Positions 16,878-27,652 of a stretch of DNA of 64,000 nucleotides are shown piece by piece. Under the pieces are notes generated by a model. That model was not told where the DNA came from. It saw only the letters and a program-made list of their open reading frames with translations, and did not search any database. The DNA lies in contig NZ_CP016757.1 in the NCBI RefSeq assembly GCF_001701045.1, positions 1,171,501-1,235,500 on the forward strand, in the 5' to 3' direction. Source of the stretch: Cloacibacillus porcorum (GTDB taxonomy: Bacteria; Synergistota; Synergistia; Synergistales; Synergistaceae). Position 1 is the stretch's first letter. Every line of letters begins with the position of its first letter. The position numbers were made by a program, and so were the translations under genes.

Positions 16878-16919
16878 GGGAGCTTTTATAGCGCTGTGCG
16901 GTTTTCGGGACTCTGTTCA
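16878..16919 (-). repeat. Right arm of the imperfect inverted repeat flanking the IS3 element
   Basis: GGGAGCTTTTATAGCGCTGT and the bases up to CTGTTCA are the inverted partner of 15471-15510. The repeat then runs into GCGGGGAGCTCCCTCGGAGAGGG, itself partly palindromic. Confidence 0.5.
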
Positions 16920-17292
16920 TCGCGGGGAGCTCCCTCGGAGAGGGCGCCAAAATCTTTGGTAAACCGCAATTTATCGTTTAGCATATTGAAACTATTACGC
17001 CGTTTGCCCTTGTCCTGTCTCTCCGGCCTCTGAGCCGGAGACCAGCGGCCCTGGGGCTGATCCCACGTCATGCTGAAAAACAAAACCCCAAGCCCCTGGA
17101 TTCCGGGTCAAGCCCGGAATGACAACATAAAGGCAAAATCGCAATTTATCGTTTACCCTGTCGAAGCTAAATCACTATTTATCCTTTTCCTGCCAATATA
17201 TAAATAACGTCTTGCCTTTATTCCGTCTCCCCGGGCTTGACCCGGGGACCAGCGGCTTTGGGGTTTGGGTTTTGCGCAGCGGGCTGTACGTA
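16920..17292. repeat. Cluster of dispersed palindromic repeats
   Basis: No gene. Holds several copies of a short family: CTCCGGCCTCTGAGCCGGAG plus ACCAGCGGCC (17020-17050), GGATTCCGGGTCAAGCCCGG (17098 on, to 17123), CCCCGGGCTTGACCCGGGG plus ACCAGCGG (17229-17255), and two copies of CCGCAATTTATCGTTTA / TCGCAATTTATCGTTTA near 16965 and 17136. Related copies are at 22930 and 35776. Confidence 0.65.
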
Positions 17293-17330
17293 TGAAAAGG
17301 GCGCGGCTCTTTTGCCCCGCGCCCTTTTCA
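17293..17330. terminator. Terminator after the first surface-protein gene
   Basis: TGAAAAGGGCGCGG, loop CTCTTTTGCC, CCGCGCCCTTTTCA. It is symmetrical, so on the minus strand it ends the gene at 17383-19899. Confidence 0.85.
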
Positions 17331-17382
17331 TTGGCTTTTATCTGTCCTTTTTTCTTACTTTATCCTGTCTTTTAATCCTGTA

Positions 17383-19899
17383 TTACCTTTTCCTTCTTCT
17401 CATCCAGAGCGGTATCAGCGCGAAGAGCGCCAGCGCTCCCACGCCCGCGGCGCAGCCGCTGCCGCTGGTGTAGACCCTGTTAACGGAGACGGTGGCCTCG
17501 GTGGTCTTAAGACCGTCGTCGGTCGTGACGGTGATGGTGGCGAAGCCGACCGCGAGGGCGGTAACTTTGCCGTTAGCGTCCACGGAGGCGATCTTCTCGT
17601 CACTGCTCTTCCAGGTGACGCCCTTATTGTCGGCGTTGGCCGGCAGTATTTCGGCGGTGAACCGGATGGTATCGCCGATCTTCAGCGTCGCGCCCTCGGG
17701 GGATATCTTCACCGATTCTACCGGCACCGGGGGAGCGGTGACGGTGAGGGAGCAGGAGGCGCTTACATTAGCGTCATCCTTTGCGCCGCTCGCGGTGGCG
17801 GTGATGAGGACGGGGCCGCCCGGATTATGGGCGAAGACCTCGCCGTTTTCGCTGACGGCGGCGATATTTTCGTCGTCGCTCTTCCATCTTACGCTCTTGT
17901 CGGTGGCCTTCTCCGGGCCGACCAGAGCGGAGAGTTTCGCGCTTTTGCCCGCCTCAAGCGTGAGCAGGTCGGGCGAGACCGTTACGCTCTCGGCCCAGAC
18001 GGGGATGACGGTGACAACGCAGGGAACGCTCGTCAGATCGCCGACGCTCGCCGTGATCTTCGTCTCGCCTTTGCCGACCGGCGTGACGTATGCTGTTAGT
18101 GCCTTCGCGTCGCTCTTGTCAGGCGACACAGTGGCGACCTCCTCGTTTGAACTCGTCCAGTCAACCTGGCCGTAGTCGGCGTTATCGGGGGAGACGGTGG
18201 CCGTGAGTTCGTATGTCCGTACCTCGTCGTTCATGTCGATGGATAAGCTCTTTTGCGAAATGTCGACGGAGGAGGCGTTTACGGGCTTGACCGTCACCGT
18301 GCGGGTATCCGTGCGCTGTCGCCCGTCATCGTCGGTATCTTCGGTGGTCACGGTTATATCGGCGCTGCCCACGGCGATTGCCCGCATTTCGCCCGACTCC
18401 TTGTCGATCGAGACGACGTCGGAGTCGCCGCTAGACCAGAAGACCTTCAGGTTGGCCGCTTCGGGAGGCTCCACGGTGGCTGTGAGCCGCGCCCCTTCGC
18501 CCTTATAGATGTTGATATCGTGGCTTGTGATGGCGACGCCGCTGACCTTTGTCGTATTTGTGACCGTGACGCCGAAGGTGAATTTCAACTGTGTAGATTC
18601 GCCTAACGGCGGCAGATTATTTGTATCACTGGAATCCGTCGGGTCAAGGTTTGCGGATAGGGTTATGGCGGCGGCGGTCCGCTTTGTACCGCCCTTGGCC
18701 TTAGCGGTGAGCCGGATTTTTCCGCTTGTCTGGTCGACGTCGGCGGAGAGTATATCGGTGTCGGATACCGCCACGTCGATGCTGGTCACGTAATCGCCGA
18801 ATTTGTTCGGGTCTCCAAACAGGGTGGAGAGGCTGATATCCGCCGTCTCTCCGTTATTGAGGGCGTAACTTGTGAGTGCGGCGCTGAGTGCGGCGACGCT
18901 TTTGTCTACCTTATCCTCATCGTTGAGTATGAAGGTGCCTTCGTCACTGCCATTTCCTACACCGTTGATATCTTTATTGATTTCATTCGTTTTCAGCCAG
19001 CCGCAGTTTGATATCGTGCCGCCGCCGTTGTTTCCCACGACGCCGCCGGAGTATCCGCCGCCGGCGATATCGCCGCAGTTGAGGCAGTTTGATATCGTGC
19101 CACTGCTTTGTGTGTGTGCCGCGATGCCGCCAGCTTGTCTGTTGCCGGTAATATTGCCGCTGTTGATGCAGTTTGACATCGTGGATAATTCGATGTTTCC
19201 TGCGATGCCGCCAGCTCGTATGTTGCTGGTAATATCGCCGCTGTTTACGCAGTTTGATATCCTGCTGTATTTGCAGCCTCCAACTATGCCGCCCATGGTG
19301 ATGCTATCTGTTCTGGTAATCAAGGGGCCGGCGTTTACGCAGTCCTCTATCGTGCCGTAGCATCTTCCCGCGACGCCGCCCGCCTGGGCACCATCGCCGC
19401 CCGTATCGGTGATATTAATATCGCCGCTGACGGTGAGCCCACGCACCATGCCGTCGCCCTCGCTGCCGACGACACCGAAGAACCCCATGAAGGCGGTTCG
19501 TGTCGTTATCCGGTAGCCCTTGACGGTATGGCCCGCGCCGTCGAAGGTGCCGGTGTAGCTGTTGTTTGCTTTGCCGATGGGCGTCCACTCCATAGCCTTG
19601 CCATCCATGTCGGTGAGGTCGATGTCGGCGGTGAGGCGTGCTTTGGCGGAGACGAGGTCGCCGCTGTTTACGCCGTCGCGGAAGTCACAGAGGTCTTTGG
19701 AGGTGGCGATGATATAATAGCCGTCCTCGTCCTGTTTCAGTTCGGCGCGTGCCGGTCCGGGGGCGGCGAGGATGAAGAGGGTCAAAACAAAGAGGAGCAG
19801 CAGCCGCGCGCGGCTGCTTAAATGAACATGGGTAAATTTATGGGGGGGTGAGTCAAAGTTAAATAATTTCAATTGCTGACGGCTCTCACACGGCGACAT
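17383..19899 (-). CDS. Surface protein: GLUG-like repeats, four Ig-like (BIG2) domains, Synergist-type C-terminal sorting tail
   Basis: 838 residues from ATG 19899 (GGAGGG 9 bases upstream). A 30-residue lead, unusual for a signal peptide, precedes the hydrophobic stretch LLLLFVLTLFILAAPGPARA. Residues about 130-310 carry GLUG-like repeats (GGVAGRCYGTIEDCVNAG, GGIAGNIELSTMSNCINSG), probably a beta-helix. Four BIG2 domains follow from about 455 to 810. The tail GCAAGVGALALFALIPLWMRR matches the Synergist-CTERM pattern: Cys-Gly motif, hydrophobic helix, basic end. The protein is probably exported and processed or anchored at the cell surface, with adhesion as an inferred role. A tract of seven C at 19842-19848 lies inside the lead and is in frame here. 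A paralogue follows upstream. Confidence 0.88.
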   Translation of the reverse strand: MSPCESRQQLKLFNFDSPPHKFTHVHLSSRARLLLLFVLTLFILAAPGPARAELKQDEDGYYIIATSKDLCDFRDGVNSGDLVSAKARLTADIDLTDMDGKAMEWTPIGKANNSYTGTFDGAGHTVKGYRITTRTAFMGFFGVVGSEGDGMVRGLTVSGDINITDTGGDGAQAGGVAGRCYGTIEDCVNAGPLITRTDSITMGGIVGGCKYSRISNCVNSGDITSNIRAGGIAGNIELSTMSNCINSGNITGNRQAGGIAAHTQSSGTISNCLNCGDIAGGGYSGGVVGNNGGGTISNCGWLKTNEINKDINGVGNGSDEGTFILNDEDKVDKSVAALSAALTSYALNNGETADISLSTLFGDPNKFGDYVTSIDVAVSDTDILSADVDQTSGKIRLTAKAKGGTKRTAAAITLSANLDPTDSSDTNNLPPLGESTQLKFTFGVTVTNTTKVSGVAITSHDINIYKGEGARLTATVEPPEAANLKVFWSSGDSDVVSIDKESGEMRAIAVGSADITVTTEDTDDDGRQRTDTRTVTVKPVNASSVDISQKSLSIDMNDEVRTYELTATVSPDNADYGQVDWTSSNEEVATVSPDKSDAKALTAYVTPVGKGETKITASVGDLTSVPCVVTVIPVWAESVTVSPDLLTLEAGKSAKLSALVGPEKATDKSVRWKSDDENIAAVSENGEVFAHNPGGPVLITATASGAKDDANVSASCSLTVTAPPVPVESVKISPEGATLKIGDTIRFTAEILPANADNKGVTWKSSDEKIASVDANGKVTALAVGFATITVTTDDGLKTTEATVSVNRVYTSGSGCAAGVGALALFALIPLWMRRRKR
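19842..19848 (-). repeat. Poly-C tract (C7) inside the 5' coding region, in frame
   Basis: Seven C on the coding strand encode part of Ser-Pro-Pro-His at codons 17-20. The same position in the paralogue has eight C (22711-22718) and is out of frame. Confidence 0.85.
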
Positions 19900-20011
19900 A
19901 ATCTATCGCCCTCCTTTCTATCTTGTGAAGCTGTGTATCACATACTGTGGATAGGGGCCGCGAAAGAATATCCGCGGCCCGTTCCTATTTTTCTTTATGC
20001 CCTGTTTTTGT

Positions 20012-22769
20012 CTATTTCGCTGGCCGTCTCTTTTTCAGGAGCAGCGGGATCAGCGCGAAGAGCGCCATCGCACCTACGCCCGCGGAGCAGCCGTTGTGGA
20101 CTACTGTGCCAATCATGTCTCCTAAGACTGGGTCTGGAGATACCATCACGCTGGTGCTGGCCTCTTTTCCGCCGTCGTCGGTCGTGACGGTGATTGTGGC
20201 ATTGCCGATACTGACAGTTGTTACTTTGCCGTCGGCGTCCACGGTGGCGATCTTTTCGTCGCTGCTCTTCCAGCTAACGCCCTTATTGGTCGCGTCTCTT
20301 GGCAGTACCGTGGCTGTGAGTTGGTATGTCTTGTCGGGTTTGATTTTCACGGCTTTGTCGCCGGGCTCGAGCGAAATCTTCACCGACTGCACCCGTATGG
20401 GGGAGGCGGTGACGGTGACGAAGCAGCCTGCGGCCACGGTCGTACCCTCTTCCGCGCCGATGGCTTTGGCGGTGACGACGGCCTGGCCGGGGTTATGGGC
20501 GACGACCTCGCCATTTTCGCCGACGGAGGCGACATTCTCGTCGCTGCTCTTCCATTCGACTCTTTTGTCACTGGCGTCCGCCGGGAAGAGGGTGGCGGTT
20601 AGTTTCTCGTGCTCTCCCGTTTCCAGCTGCGCCGCCCCCTTTGAGAGCTCAATGCCGGTGACCCAGACCGCCGGTTTGAGCACGGTGATCTCAAGCGTTG
20701 GCCTGCCTTCGACGCTGCCGTCCTCAGTCTTGACGTTGACGGTGGTGGTTTCGCCGGCCTTGAGCGCCGTGAAGGTCGCCGCTTCGCCCTTCTCTATCTC
20801 TTCCACCCTGTCGAGCGAGATGACGGAGGAGTCTCCTATGAGCCAATCTAACTTCCTGTTTGTGGCGTTGGCGGGGAGGAATAGTGCGGAGGCTGTGAAC
20901 TGTTCTCCTGCATAGAGTGATTTTTTGCCATCCTTGGAATCCTCGATATTGAGTAAGATGCTCAGTGTCTTTTCCTCGCTGACGGTCACTCTGCAGTCGT
21001 CGGAGATGCTTTGGTTCTCAGAGGCGGCGGCCCATATTGTGGCTGTGCCGGGGCTCTTTGAGGTCACTTTGCCGTTCTCGTCTACCTCGGCGATGCCGGG
21101 GGCGCTGCTGCTCCAGACGATTTTCGTGTTCGTAGCCTCGTCCGGTATCACGTGGGCCGAGAGCTGTGCCGTATCGCCGAAACCTTTGAGTGTGACGTCC
21201 TTGCTCGATGTCATCTCCACGCCGGTGACGTGGATGGGTTCCACAACCTCGATGGCGCGCGTGAAGGAGCAGGTTAGCGGGGGCGGAGGAAGAATAATAT
21301 TCTTGGGATGCTCGAAGTCGCTCGCGTAGAGGTCGGCGGAGAGCGCCACGGCGGCGTCTCCAGTCTTGTCCTTGGCGGTGACCTTTACCTGGCTGTCGCC
21401 GATCGTGCCGACGGTGATGATATCGCTGCTGGTACTCGCCCTCAACCTTCTAACATTTTGGGAGTCTGCCGGAGTTCCGGGGAGGGTGATGAGCGGGATT
21501 GTCGTCGAACCGCCGTTGACGGGGATACGGCGCTTGTCGGTCTGCGCGGTGAGGGTGGTGACGGCATTTTTCATCGCGTTTTCGTCAAGTTTTTTCGTGT
21601 TATCCGTACCAGTACCGCTGCCGACGCCATGTTCGGCCGTTCCTTCCAGCCAGGCGCAGTTTTCTATCGTGGCATTTCCGCCGGTGTCTTTGCCGAGCAC
21701 GCCGCCTCTGAATGCGTCGAGTTGGACTTCACCGCTGACGGCGAGGGTGACACGGCCTCTATTGGCACAGCTGCCTATCTCCGGAGTCCCGCCGCCGCTG
21801 CTGCCCGAGGTATTTCCCACGATGCCGCCAGCGTAGTTGGGTTGGTTATCATTTGTCTCAATTGCCGAGATGGAGACCCCTCCGAGGTTTGCGCAGTTGT
21901 ATACTTTGCCGCTGCTCTGTGCCGCGATGCCGCCCGCAAAGTTTTGCTCGCCGTCAGAGGCGGAGGTTGGGGCGGTGGCGCGGCTGGCGCAGTTATATAT
22001 CGTGCCGCCATTTATTCCAACGATGCCGCCTGCGTAGTTGGATGAGGATTGCCCGTCGCCCTTGGCGGCGACGGGGCCGTCGTTGAGGCAGCTTGTGATA
22101 GTTCCGCTGAGCGTGTTCTGTCCCGCGATGCCACCCGCGTGGTTGAAGTAAAGGTCCGTAGAGACGATAACGGCGGCGGCGCTCCGGCAGTCTTCTATCG
22201 TGCCGTCGTTCAAGCCGGCGACAGCGCCGGCATTGACGGTGGTGCCTGTGGCGGAGGTGATATTCACCCCGCCCTCTACGGTGAGTCCGCGCACGACGCC
22301 TTTTTTGCCGTCTTTTTCGCCGATATAGCAGAAGAAGCCGGCGTGGCCGTCTCCGACCGTTTTCGTTATCTCATAGCCTTTGACGGAATGGCCCGCGCCG
22401 TCGAAGGTGCCGGTGTAGGGGGTGTCGTAGTCGCCGCTGATGGGCGTCCAGTCCATGAGTTTGCCGTTCGCGTCCGCGAGGTCGATGTCGGCGGTGAGCA
22501 GCGCGTCGGCGGAGAGCGGTATAGGTTCGCCCTTGATGCCGTTGATTCTTTCGTTGAATTCGATGAGGTCCGCCGAAGTGGCGATCTGATAGACGCCGCC
22601 CTCCTGCGTCAGGGCGCAGGCATACTGGGGCGAAGCGAGGATAAAGAGGGTTAGTAAAAAGAGAGTTAGCGGGAGTACAAGTTTATTTGTGAACCTTAAT
22701 AAACTCACTTGGGGGGGGTGCATCAAAGTTAAATGTTGATAGGTGTTGATTAGCGTTGTGTGACGACAT
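20012..22769 (-). CDS. Surface protein paralogue, GLUG-like and four BIG2 domains, sorting tail; out of frame at a C8 tract
   Basis: The natural start is ATG 22769, with AAGGAG 10 bases upstream, matching the paralogue's start (MS, then FNFD-(S/A)-PP). Read as given, this frame stops at 22683 after 29 codons, because the tract at 22711-22718 has eight C. With seven C it joins the long frame (about 918 residues) exactly at the point equivalent to the paralogue. Without the slip the only starts are TTG/ATG at 22726/22723 with no ribosome site. After the hydrophobic signal (LPLTLFLLTLFILASPQYACA) come GLUG-like repeats (GGIAGQNTLSGTITSCLNDG), four BIG2 domains and the tail GCSAGVGAMALFALIPLLLKK. 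It is probably a surface protein switched off in this sequence. Confidence 0.85.
22711..22718 (-). repeat. Poly-C tract (C8), shifts the surface-protein frame
   Basis: Eight C after GAT GCA on the coding strand. Loss of one C, or gain of two, restores the frame into the 900-residue protein. This is the classic layout of a slipped-strand phase-variable gene. Confidence 0.85.
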
Positions 22770-22826
22770 AAGGTATCAGGCTCCTTTTCAATATGATTTA
22801 AAATACTGAAAATACGAAATAGAATA

Positions 22827-22844
22827 ATAGGTAAAAATACCTAT
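22827..22844. promoter_or_regulatory. Inverted repeat upstream of the second surface gene
   Basis: ATAGGTA-AAAA-TACCTAT, 7-bp perfect arms, 58 bases upstream of ATG 22769 in AT-rich DNA. It may be an operator; no regulator is identified. Confidence 0.4.
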
Positions 22845-23037
22845 GATACACAATATAGTTTATGTTTGTGATTTGTCAAGCGGCTTTGCCATGTTTTTGC
22901 GCTTCGCAGGACAAGAACATAACCGGACGCCGCTGGATGCCGGGTCAAGCCCGGCATGACAAACCAAAGAAAATATAAATCGTAATTTACCGCTTTCCCT
23001 GCCCGATTTATTGCCGACGCGTTTGTCCCGGCCTTTA
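22845..23037. other. Intergenic region with a dispersed repeat copy
   Basis: No gene seen. Holds CCGCTGGATGCCGGGTCAAG plus CCCGGCATGAC (22930-22960) and, at 22977, TCGTAATTTACCGCTTTCCC, both related to the 17.0-17.2 kb repeats. Confidence 0.55.
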
Positions 23038-23066
23038 TTGTTTTGCCGTGGTACGTTTGCTATACT
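23038..23066 (+). promoter_or_regulatory. Probable promoter of the hybrid histidine kinase
   Basis: TTGTTT, 17-base spacer, TATACT. The start would be near 23073, about 100 bases before the ATG. Confidence 0.5.
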
Positions 23067-23171
23067 TACGGAGGTGTTATCTGCGCAAAGTTGTTATAAA
23101 TAATATTTATGCCAGCGGCCTCCGTATATTGCTCAGGCGCTGTATATACCCGGAAAAAGGAGCCTGTAGCG

Positions 23172-26100
23172 ATGGATGGACAAACATATATCTCCCCACT
23201 GGCCCTGCTGAAACGTTTTTGCGTGAATGTTTTTTGCCGCGGGGATATCGGCGGCTCGCTGGACTATCTCAGTAAAGATATACACTGGTATGGGACCGCC
23301 GATGGCGGAGATATCCATAGTATAGAGGAGGCGCGGGGCTGTCTGGAACGGGAGATCGCCGCCCACCCTCTCTCCCGCGCGCTGGAGTTTTCCGACGAGG
23401 ACGAGGCCCTCTCGGGCGAATTCGGAACGGCGGGCGCGAGGCTGCTGCCGGCGGCGGGGGCTCTGCATGTGCCCTGCCGCGTCTCGGTAAGCTGTCTTCC
23501 CGAAGACGGCGGACTGAAGATACGTTCTCTGCATATGTCTTTTGACAGTCCGCGCAAAAGTAAGGACAAATCTTCTCCCTCAGAATATACGAATGAATAC
23601 GAGCCAAAGCTGCTCTACGATTTTCTTAACAGCTCGCTGCGCGGAGGGCTCTTCGGCGGTTATATAGACAGGCCGGAGGTGCCGTTTTATTTTATGAGCG
23701 AACAGATGCTCAAGTATCTGGGCTACGGCACGAAGGAGGAGTTTATCGAGGCCACGGGCGGCAGCATTGCGAACTGTGTGCATCCCGACGACCGCGGGGC
23801 GGTGATGGGCTCGCTCTTTGCGCAGCTTGAATCTTCCTGCGAGTATATGCTCGCTCCATACCGCATGCTGAAAAGAGACGGCGGCTTTGTCTGGGTCCGT
23901 GAAAACGGCAGAAGGGTCACCGCCGGTAACGGCAGGCCGGCGGTGATATGTCTATGCCTAGACGTCTCCGATATGGTGGAGGCGCAGGAGCAGCTTCGTT
24001 TGGGTAAAAAGAAGATGGAAAATATATTGAACGCCATCCCCGGAGGCGTCGCCATCTATAAGGTGTCGGACCGCTTTGACACCGTCTATTTTTCCGACGG
24101 CGTCCCCTCTCTCTCCGGCCACACGGTGGAGGAGTACCACGAGCTGATAAAGCGGGACGCGGCGGAGATGGTCTACAGCGGCGATGTTGAACGCGTTCTC
24201 GCCGCCATTCGGGAGGGGCTGGCGAATGATACGCCGATAGACGTCACCTTTAGAAAGCAGCACGCCAGCGGCAGTCTGGTATGGGTGCATCTGCAGGGGA
24301 AAAAGATCGGCGAGGCCGACGGCTTTCCGCTGATGCACGCTGTTTTTCACAACATCTCCAAAGAGACGGAGCTTTACCGCGACATCCTTAATGAAAACAA
24401 CACGATTATTCAGGTCAGTGACCTAAAGACGCGTGAGGTGCTGTACGCTAACAGGGCCGCCGCTGAATTTTCAGGCAATGCCGAGGGCGATTTTGTCGGG
24501 CGCAGCTGCTACGAGTATATGATGCACAGGGAGGCCCCCTGCGCCTTCTGCCATGTGCCGCTGCTGACGAAGGGCAGCTTCTTTGAGGCCGAGCAGTATC
24601 TGCCCTCCAAGGACCGTTGGTTTTCCGTGAAGGGCAAGCTCATAGAGTGGAACGGACGCGACGCCTCCGTTGAGTATGTGACCGACATTACCGATTCAAA
24701 GCGGCTTCAGCAGCGGCTTGAGACGGAGAGGTCATCGCTTGAGCGCATCATAAATTCCATTCCCTCGGGAATCGGCGTCTACCGCCTGAAGGACGATGAG
24801 GTGAGCCTCATCGCGGTCAACTCGACGATCAGCGATATGCTCGGCATGACGCATGAGGAGCTGAAGCGCAAGATATCCGAAGATATTTTTCAGAACATCC
24901 ACCCCGACGACGTGGCGCTGCTGAAGGAAAAGATGGCGGAGTCATACGGCGGTTCTTTCCGTATGGAGTGCGCCTACCGGCTGCGGAATGAAAATACGGG
25001 GGATTACAGGTGGATATATCATACGGGCATCTCCATTCCTCAGCCGGACGGCAGCCAGACGGCCTATGTCTGCTATACGGATATCTCCGCGCAGAAGGCG
25101 GCGGAGGAGAAGCTCAAACGCCAGGCCGAATATTTGCAGAGGCTTTATGATACGATGCCCTGCGGGATATCGCAGTATTCCGTAAACGACCTCGGCGGCG
25201 CCAAACCTTACCATTATGTGAACCGCCGCGGCCGTGAAATTTACGGCGTCGGCGAAGCGGAGGAAAAGTATGCCTCCTACGCGCGCATCCACCCCGACGA
25301 CAGGGGCAAGTATATCGATATGCTCAACAGGGTGGCGGAAGGGGGGCAGTCGAGTCCGTATGAGCTCCGCTTCGTCCGCCATGACGGTAAGGTTTTCTGG
25401 ATCAGCGGCATCGTCGAGCGGATAAGGGATGTCGAAGGCAATGAGATATATCAGAGCGTATATAACGATATTACGGAGCTCAAGGAGGCGCAGCTGCGCG
25501 CGGAGGATGAGTATGAGCTTCTCTCGCGCCGCTACGAGGATGAGCTTAACAGTCTAAAGGATGTATCCGCCGCCGATTATGCCTCGATAATGCGCGTAAA
25601 CATGACGAAGGACCTTGTTGAGGACCTCGTTGAGACCGGTCGGGATATTGACATTTTCCACAGCGGAATGTCGCTCTCCGAAATAGTGGAGAAGATGGAG
25701 CCCTTCTTTGTCAGCGCGGAGTCGAAGGCGGAGTTTTTGAACAGGATAGATTACCGCAGCCTGACGAGGGAATTTGAACTCGGCAACGACCGGCTCACCT
25801 TTGAGCAGCCATTCCTGGGCCGTGACGGCAGCCTGATATGGGCGGAGATGCAGATCACCGTCAGGAAGCATCCAGACAGCGGCGATCTCATCGCCTTCTT
25901 CTGCGAGCGGGATATTACGACGAGGAAACAGCTCGCCGATACCTTCAAAATGGTCGTCGCGCAGGACTATGACTCTATCATCCGTCTCGACGGCAGGCAC
26001 AACCGTTATATACTTTTTATCGCCGACAGTTCTGGGGAACAGCCCGCCTATGAGGGGTTGAATTACAGCGGCGATATCGCCAGGTTCACGAAACGGTTTA

Positions 26101-27533
26101 TCGTGCCGGAGGACCGTGAACGGGCGCTGCGCGAGATGGAATATTCAAATGTCATGGCCGGTCTGGAGAGACACGATGTTTATCAGGTGCTCTTTGACAT
26201 ACGGGACAGTTCCGGTGAGAGATGCCGGAAATCGATAAAGTATTCTTACATAGACAGGGAGAACCAGATCATTCTAATGACGCGGCAGGATATCACCGAA
26301 GTTGTCGCTGCCGAGAAGAGGGCTAAGGACGAGATCGAGGCGGCGCTTAAACGCGCGGAGCAGGCGAGCCTCGCCAAGGGCGAGTTCCTCGCGCGCATGA
26401 GCCACGAGATGCGCACGCCGATGAACGCCATCATGGGCATGACGGTGCTGCTGAAGGACGCGCTTGGCGATCCGGCGGCGGTGGACGACTATATCGGCAA
26501 GATAAACTCATCGAGCCATTTCATGCTCGGCCTTATCAACGACGTGCTTGATATGGCGAAGATCGAGAGCGGCGAGTTCGCGCTTTATCCCTCGCGCTAT
26601 GAATATAAGGAGTTCGCGGGCGCGATCGACGCGATGATACGTCCCCTCTGCCGCCAGAAGGGCGTCGAGTTCGTCTTTGACAGCAAGTGGCCCGTTGCCG
26701 CCGTGTGGGTTGACAAGGTGCGCCTGAATCAGATATTTCTCAATCTCCTCTCTAACGCCGTGAAGTTCACGCCCCCCGGCGGCAGGGTGGAATACCTGAT
26801 GCCGGAGGCTGAGGTCCGCGGAGACCGTATATGCTGTGACTTTATCGTCAGGGATAACGGTATCGGGATGAGCGAGGAGTTCCAGAGGCATCTCTTCGAG
26901 CCTTTTGTGCAGGAGAACGCCGCCGAGGGCGGGAACTGCGGCACGGGGCTGGGGCTCGCGATCTCCAAGAGCATCGTTGATAAGATGGGCGGCTGCTTTG
27001 AGATAAGGAGCGAAGAGGGTAAGGGCACTGAGATTCTGCTGCATCTGGAGCTGGAGATCGCGGGTGATGAGAGACCGGCCGCGGCGCAGACGGAATGCGC
27101 GGCCCGCGGCGGCGTGAAGGCGCTTAAGGGACGCCGTGTGCTGCTCGCGGAGGATCATCCTCTCAACACTGAGATAGCCCGCAAATTGCTGGCGAAGGTG
27201 GGGACGACCGTTATCTCCGCCGCCAACGGAGTGATCGCCGTCAAGACTTTCACCGCTTCACCCGTGGGTTATTTTGACGCCGTGCTGATGGATATCCGTA
27301 TGCCGGAGATGGACGGCCTGACGGCGGCGCGAAAGATCCGAGAGCTGCCGCGCGCGGACGCGAAGGCGGTGCCGATCATCGCGATGACGGCGAACGCCTT
27401 TGACGACGACCGCCGGAAGTCCGAAGAGGCCGGCATGAACGGCCATCTGGCAAAGCCGATAGAGCCCGAGCTGCTTTACAGAACGCTGGCCGGGGCGGTC
27501 TCGCCCCGGGAAAAGCCGGATGCGGAAATGTAA
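23172..27533 (+). CDS. Soluble hybrid histidine kinase with SnoaL-like and about seven PAS modules
   Basis: 1453 residues from ATG 23172 (AAGGAG 10 bases upstream; the frame opens earlier at 23109 but without a ribosome site). Order: an N-terminal SnoaL/NTF2-like domain (1-125; [14 protein letters not shown]); about seven PAS-type modules (about 160-1050), several with the PAS/PAC signature HPDD...WV or DITE; HisKA with [15 protein letters not shown] (phospho-His); HATPase with [17 protein letters not shown] and GTGLGLAIS; a receiver domain with phospho-Asp in [14 protein letters not shown] and KP at the end. There is no transmembrane segment, so it senses internal signals, possibly redox or small ligands. 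An OmpR-type regulator follows but has its own promoter; whether they are partners is unknown. Confidence 0.93.
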   Translation: MDGQTYISPLALLKRFCVNVFCRGDIGGSLDYLSKDIHWYGTADGGDIHSIEEARGCLEREIAAHPLSRALEFSDEDEALSGEFGTAGARLLPAAGALHVPCRVSVSCLPEDGGLKIRSLHMSFDSPRKSKDKSSPSEYTNEYEPKLLYDFLNSSLRGGLFGGYIDRPEVPFYFMSEQMLKYLGYGTKEEFIEATGGSIANCVHPDDRGAVMGSLFAQLESSCEYMLAPYRMLKRDGGFVWVRENGRRVTAGNGRPAVICLCLDVSDMVEAQEQLRLGKKKMENILNAIPGGVAIYKVSDRFDTVYFSDGVPSLSGHTVEEYHELIKRDAAEMVYSGDVERVLAAIREGLANDTPIDVTFRKQHASGSLVWVHLQGKKIGEADGFPLMHAVFHNISKETELYRDILNENNTIIQVSDLKTREVLYANRAAAEFSGNAEGDFVGRSCYEYMMHREAPCAFCHVPLLTKGSFFEAEQYLPSKDRWFSVKGKLIEWNGRDASVEYVTDITDSKRLQQRLETERSSLERIINSIPSGIGVYRLKDDEVSLIAVNSTISDMLGMTHEELKRKISEDIFQNIHPDDVALLKEKMAESYGGSFRMECAYRLRNENTGDYRWIYHTGISIPQPDGSQTAYVCYTDISAQKAAEEKLKRQAEYLQRLYDTMPCGISQYSVNDLGGAKPYHYVNRRGREIYGVGEAEEKYASYARIHPDDRGKYIDMLNRVAEGGQSSPYELRFVRHDGKVFWISGIVERIRDVEGNEIYQSVYNDITELKEAQLRAEDEYELLSRRYEDELNSLKDVSAADYASIMRVNMTKDLVEDLVETGRDIDIFHSGMSLSEIVEKMEPFFVSAESKAEFLNRIDYRSLTREFELGNDRLTFEQPFLGRDGSLIWAEMQITVRKHPDSGDLIAFFCERDITTRKQLADTFKMVVAQDYDSIIRLDGRHNRYILFIADSSGEQPAYEGLNYSGDIARFTKRFIVPEDRERALREMEYSNVMAGLERHDVYQVLFDIRDSSGERCRKSIKYSYIDRENQIILMTRQDITEVVAAEKRAKDEIEAALKRAEQASLAKGEFLARMSHEMRTPMNAIMGMTVLLKDALGDPAAVDDYIGKINSSSHFMLGLINDVLDMAKIESGEFALYPSRYEYKEFAGAIDAMIRPLCRQKGVEFVFDSKWPVAAVWVDKVRLNQIFLNLLSNAVKFTPPGGRVEYLMPEAEVRGDRICCDFIVRDNGIGMSEEFQRHLFEPFVQENAAEGGNCGTGLGLAISKSIVDKMGGCFEIRSEEGKGTEILLHLELEIAGDERPAAAQTECAARGGVKALKGRRVLLAEDHPLNTEIARKLLAKVGTTVISAANGVIAVKTFTASPVGYFDAVLMDIRMPEMDGLTAARKIRELPRADAKAVPIIAMTANAFDDDRRKSEEAGMNGHLAKPIEPELLYRTLAGAVSPREKPDAEM

Positions 27534-27561
27534 TGTTCGATATTTTATCTTTTGTTTTGAT

Positions 27562-27589
27562 GAGCGGGGTGATTACCCGCTCTTTTTTT
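27562..27589 (+). terminator. Terminator after the hybrid kinase
   Basis: GAGCGGG-GTGATTA-CCCGCTC followed by TTTTTTT. Confidence 0.9.
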
Positions 27590-27652
27590 ATTTACGCGAA
27601 GGAATATTATCAATTATAAAATTATATCTAATTTAATAAAAATATCACAAAA

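Noticed and set aside
16886-17260. CRISPR array in the repeat-rich DNA
   Set aside because: Repeats are palindromic, of different types and irregularly spaced; no regular spacer pattern anywhere in the window.
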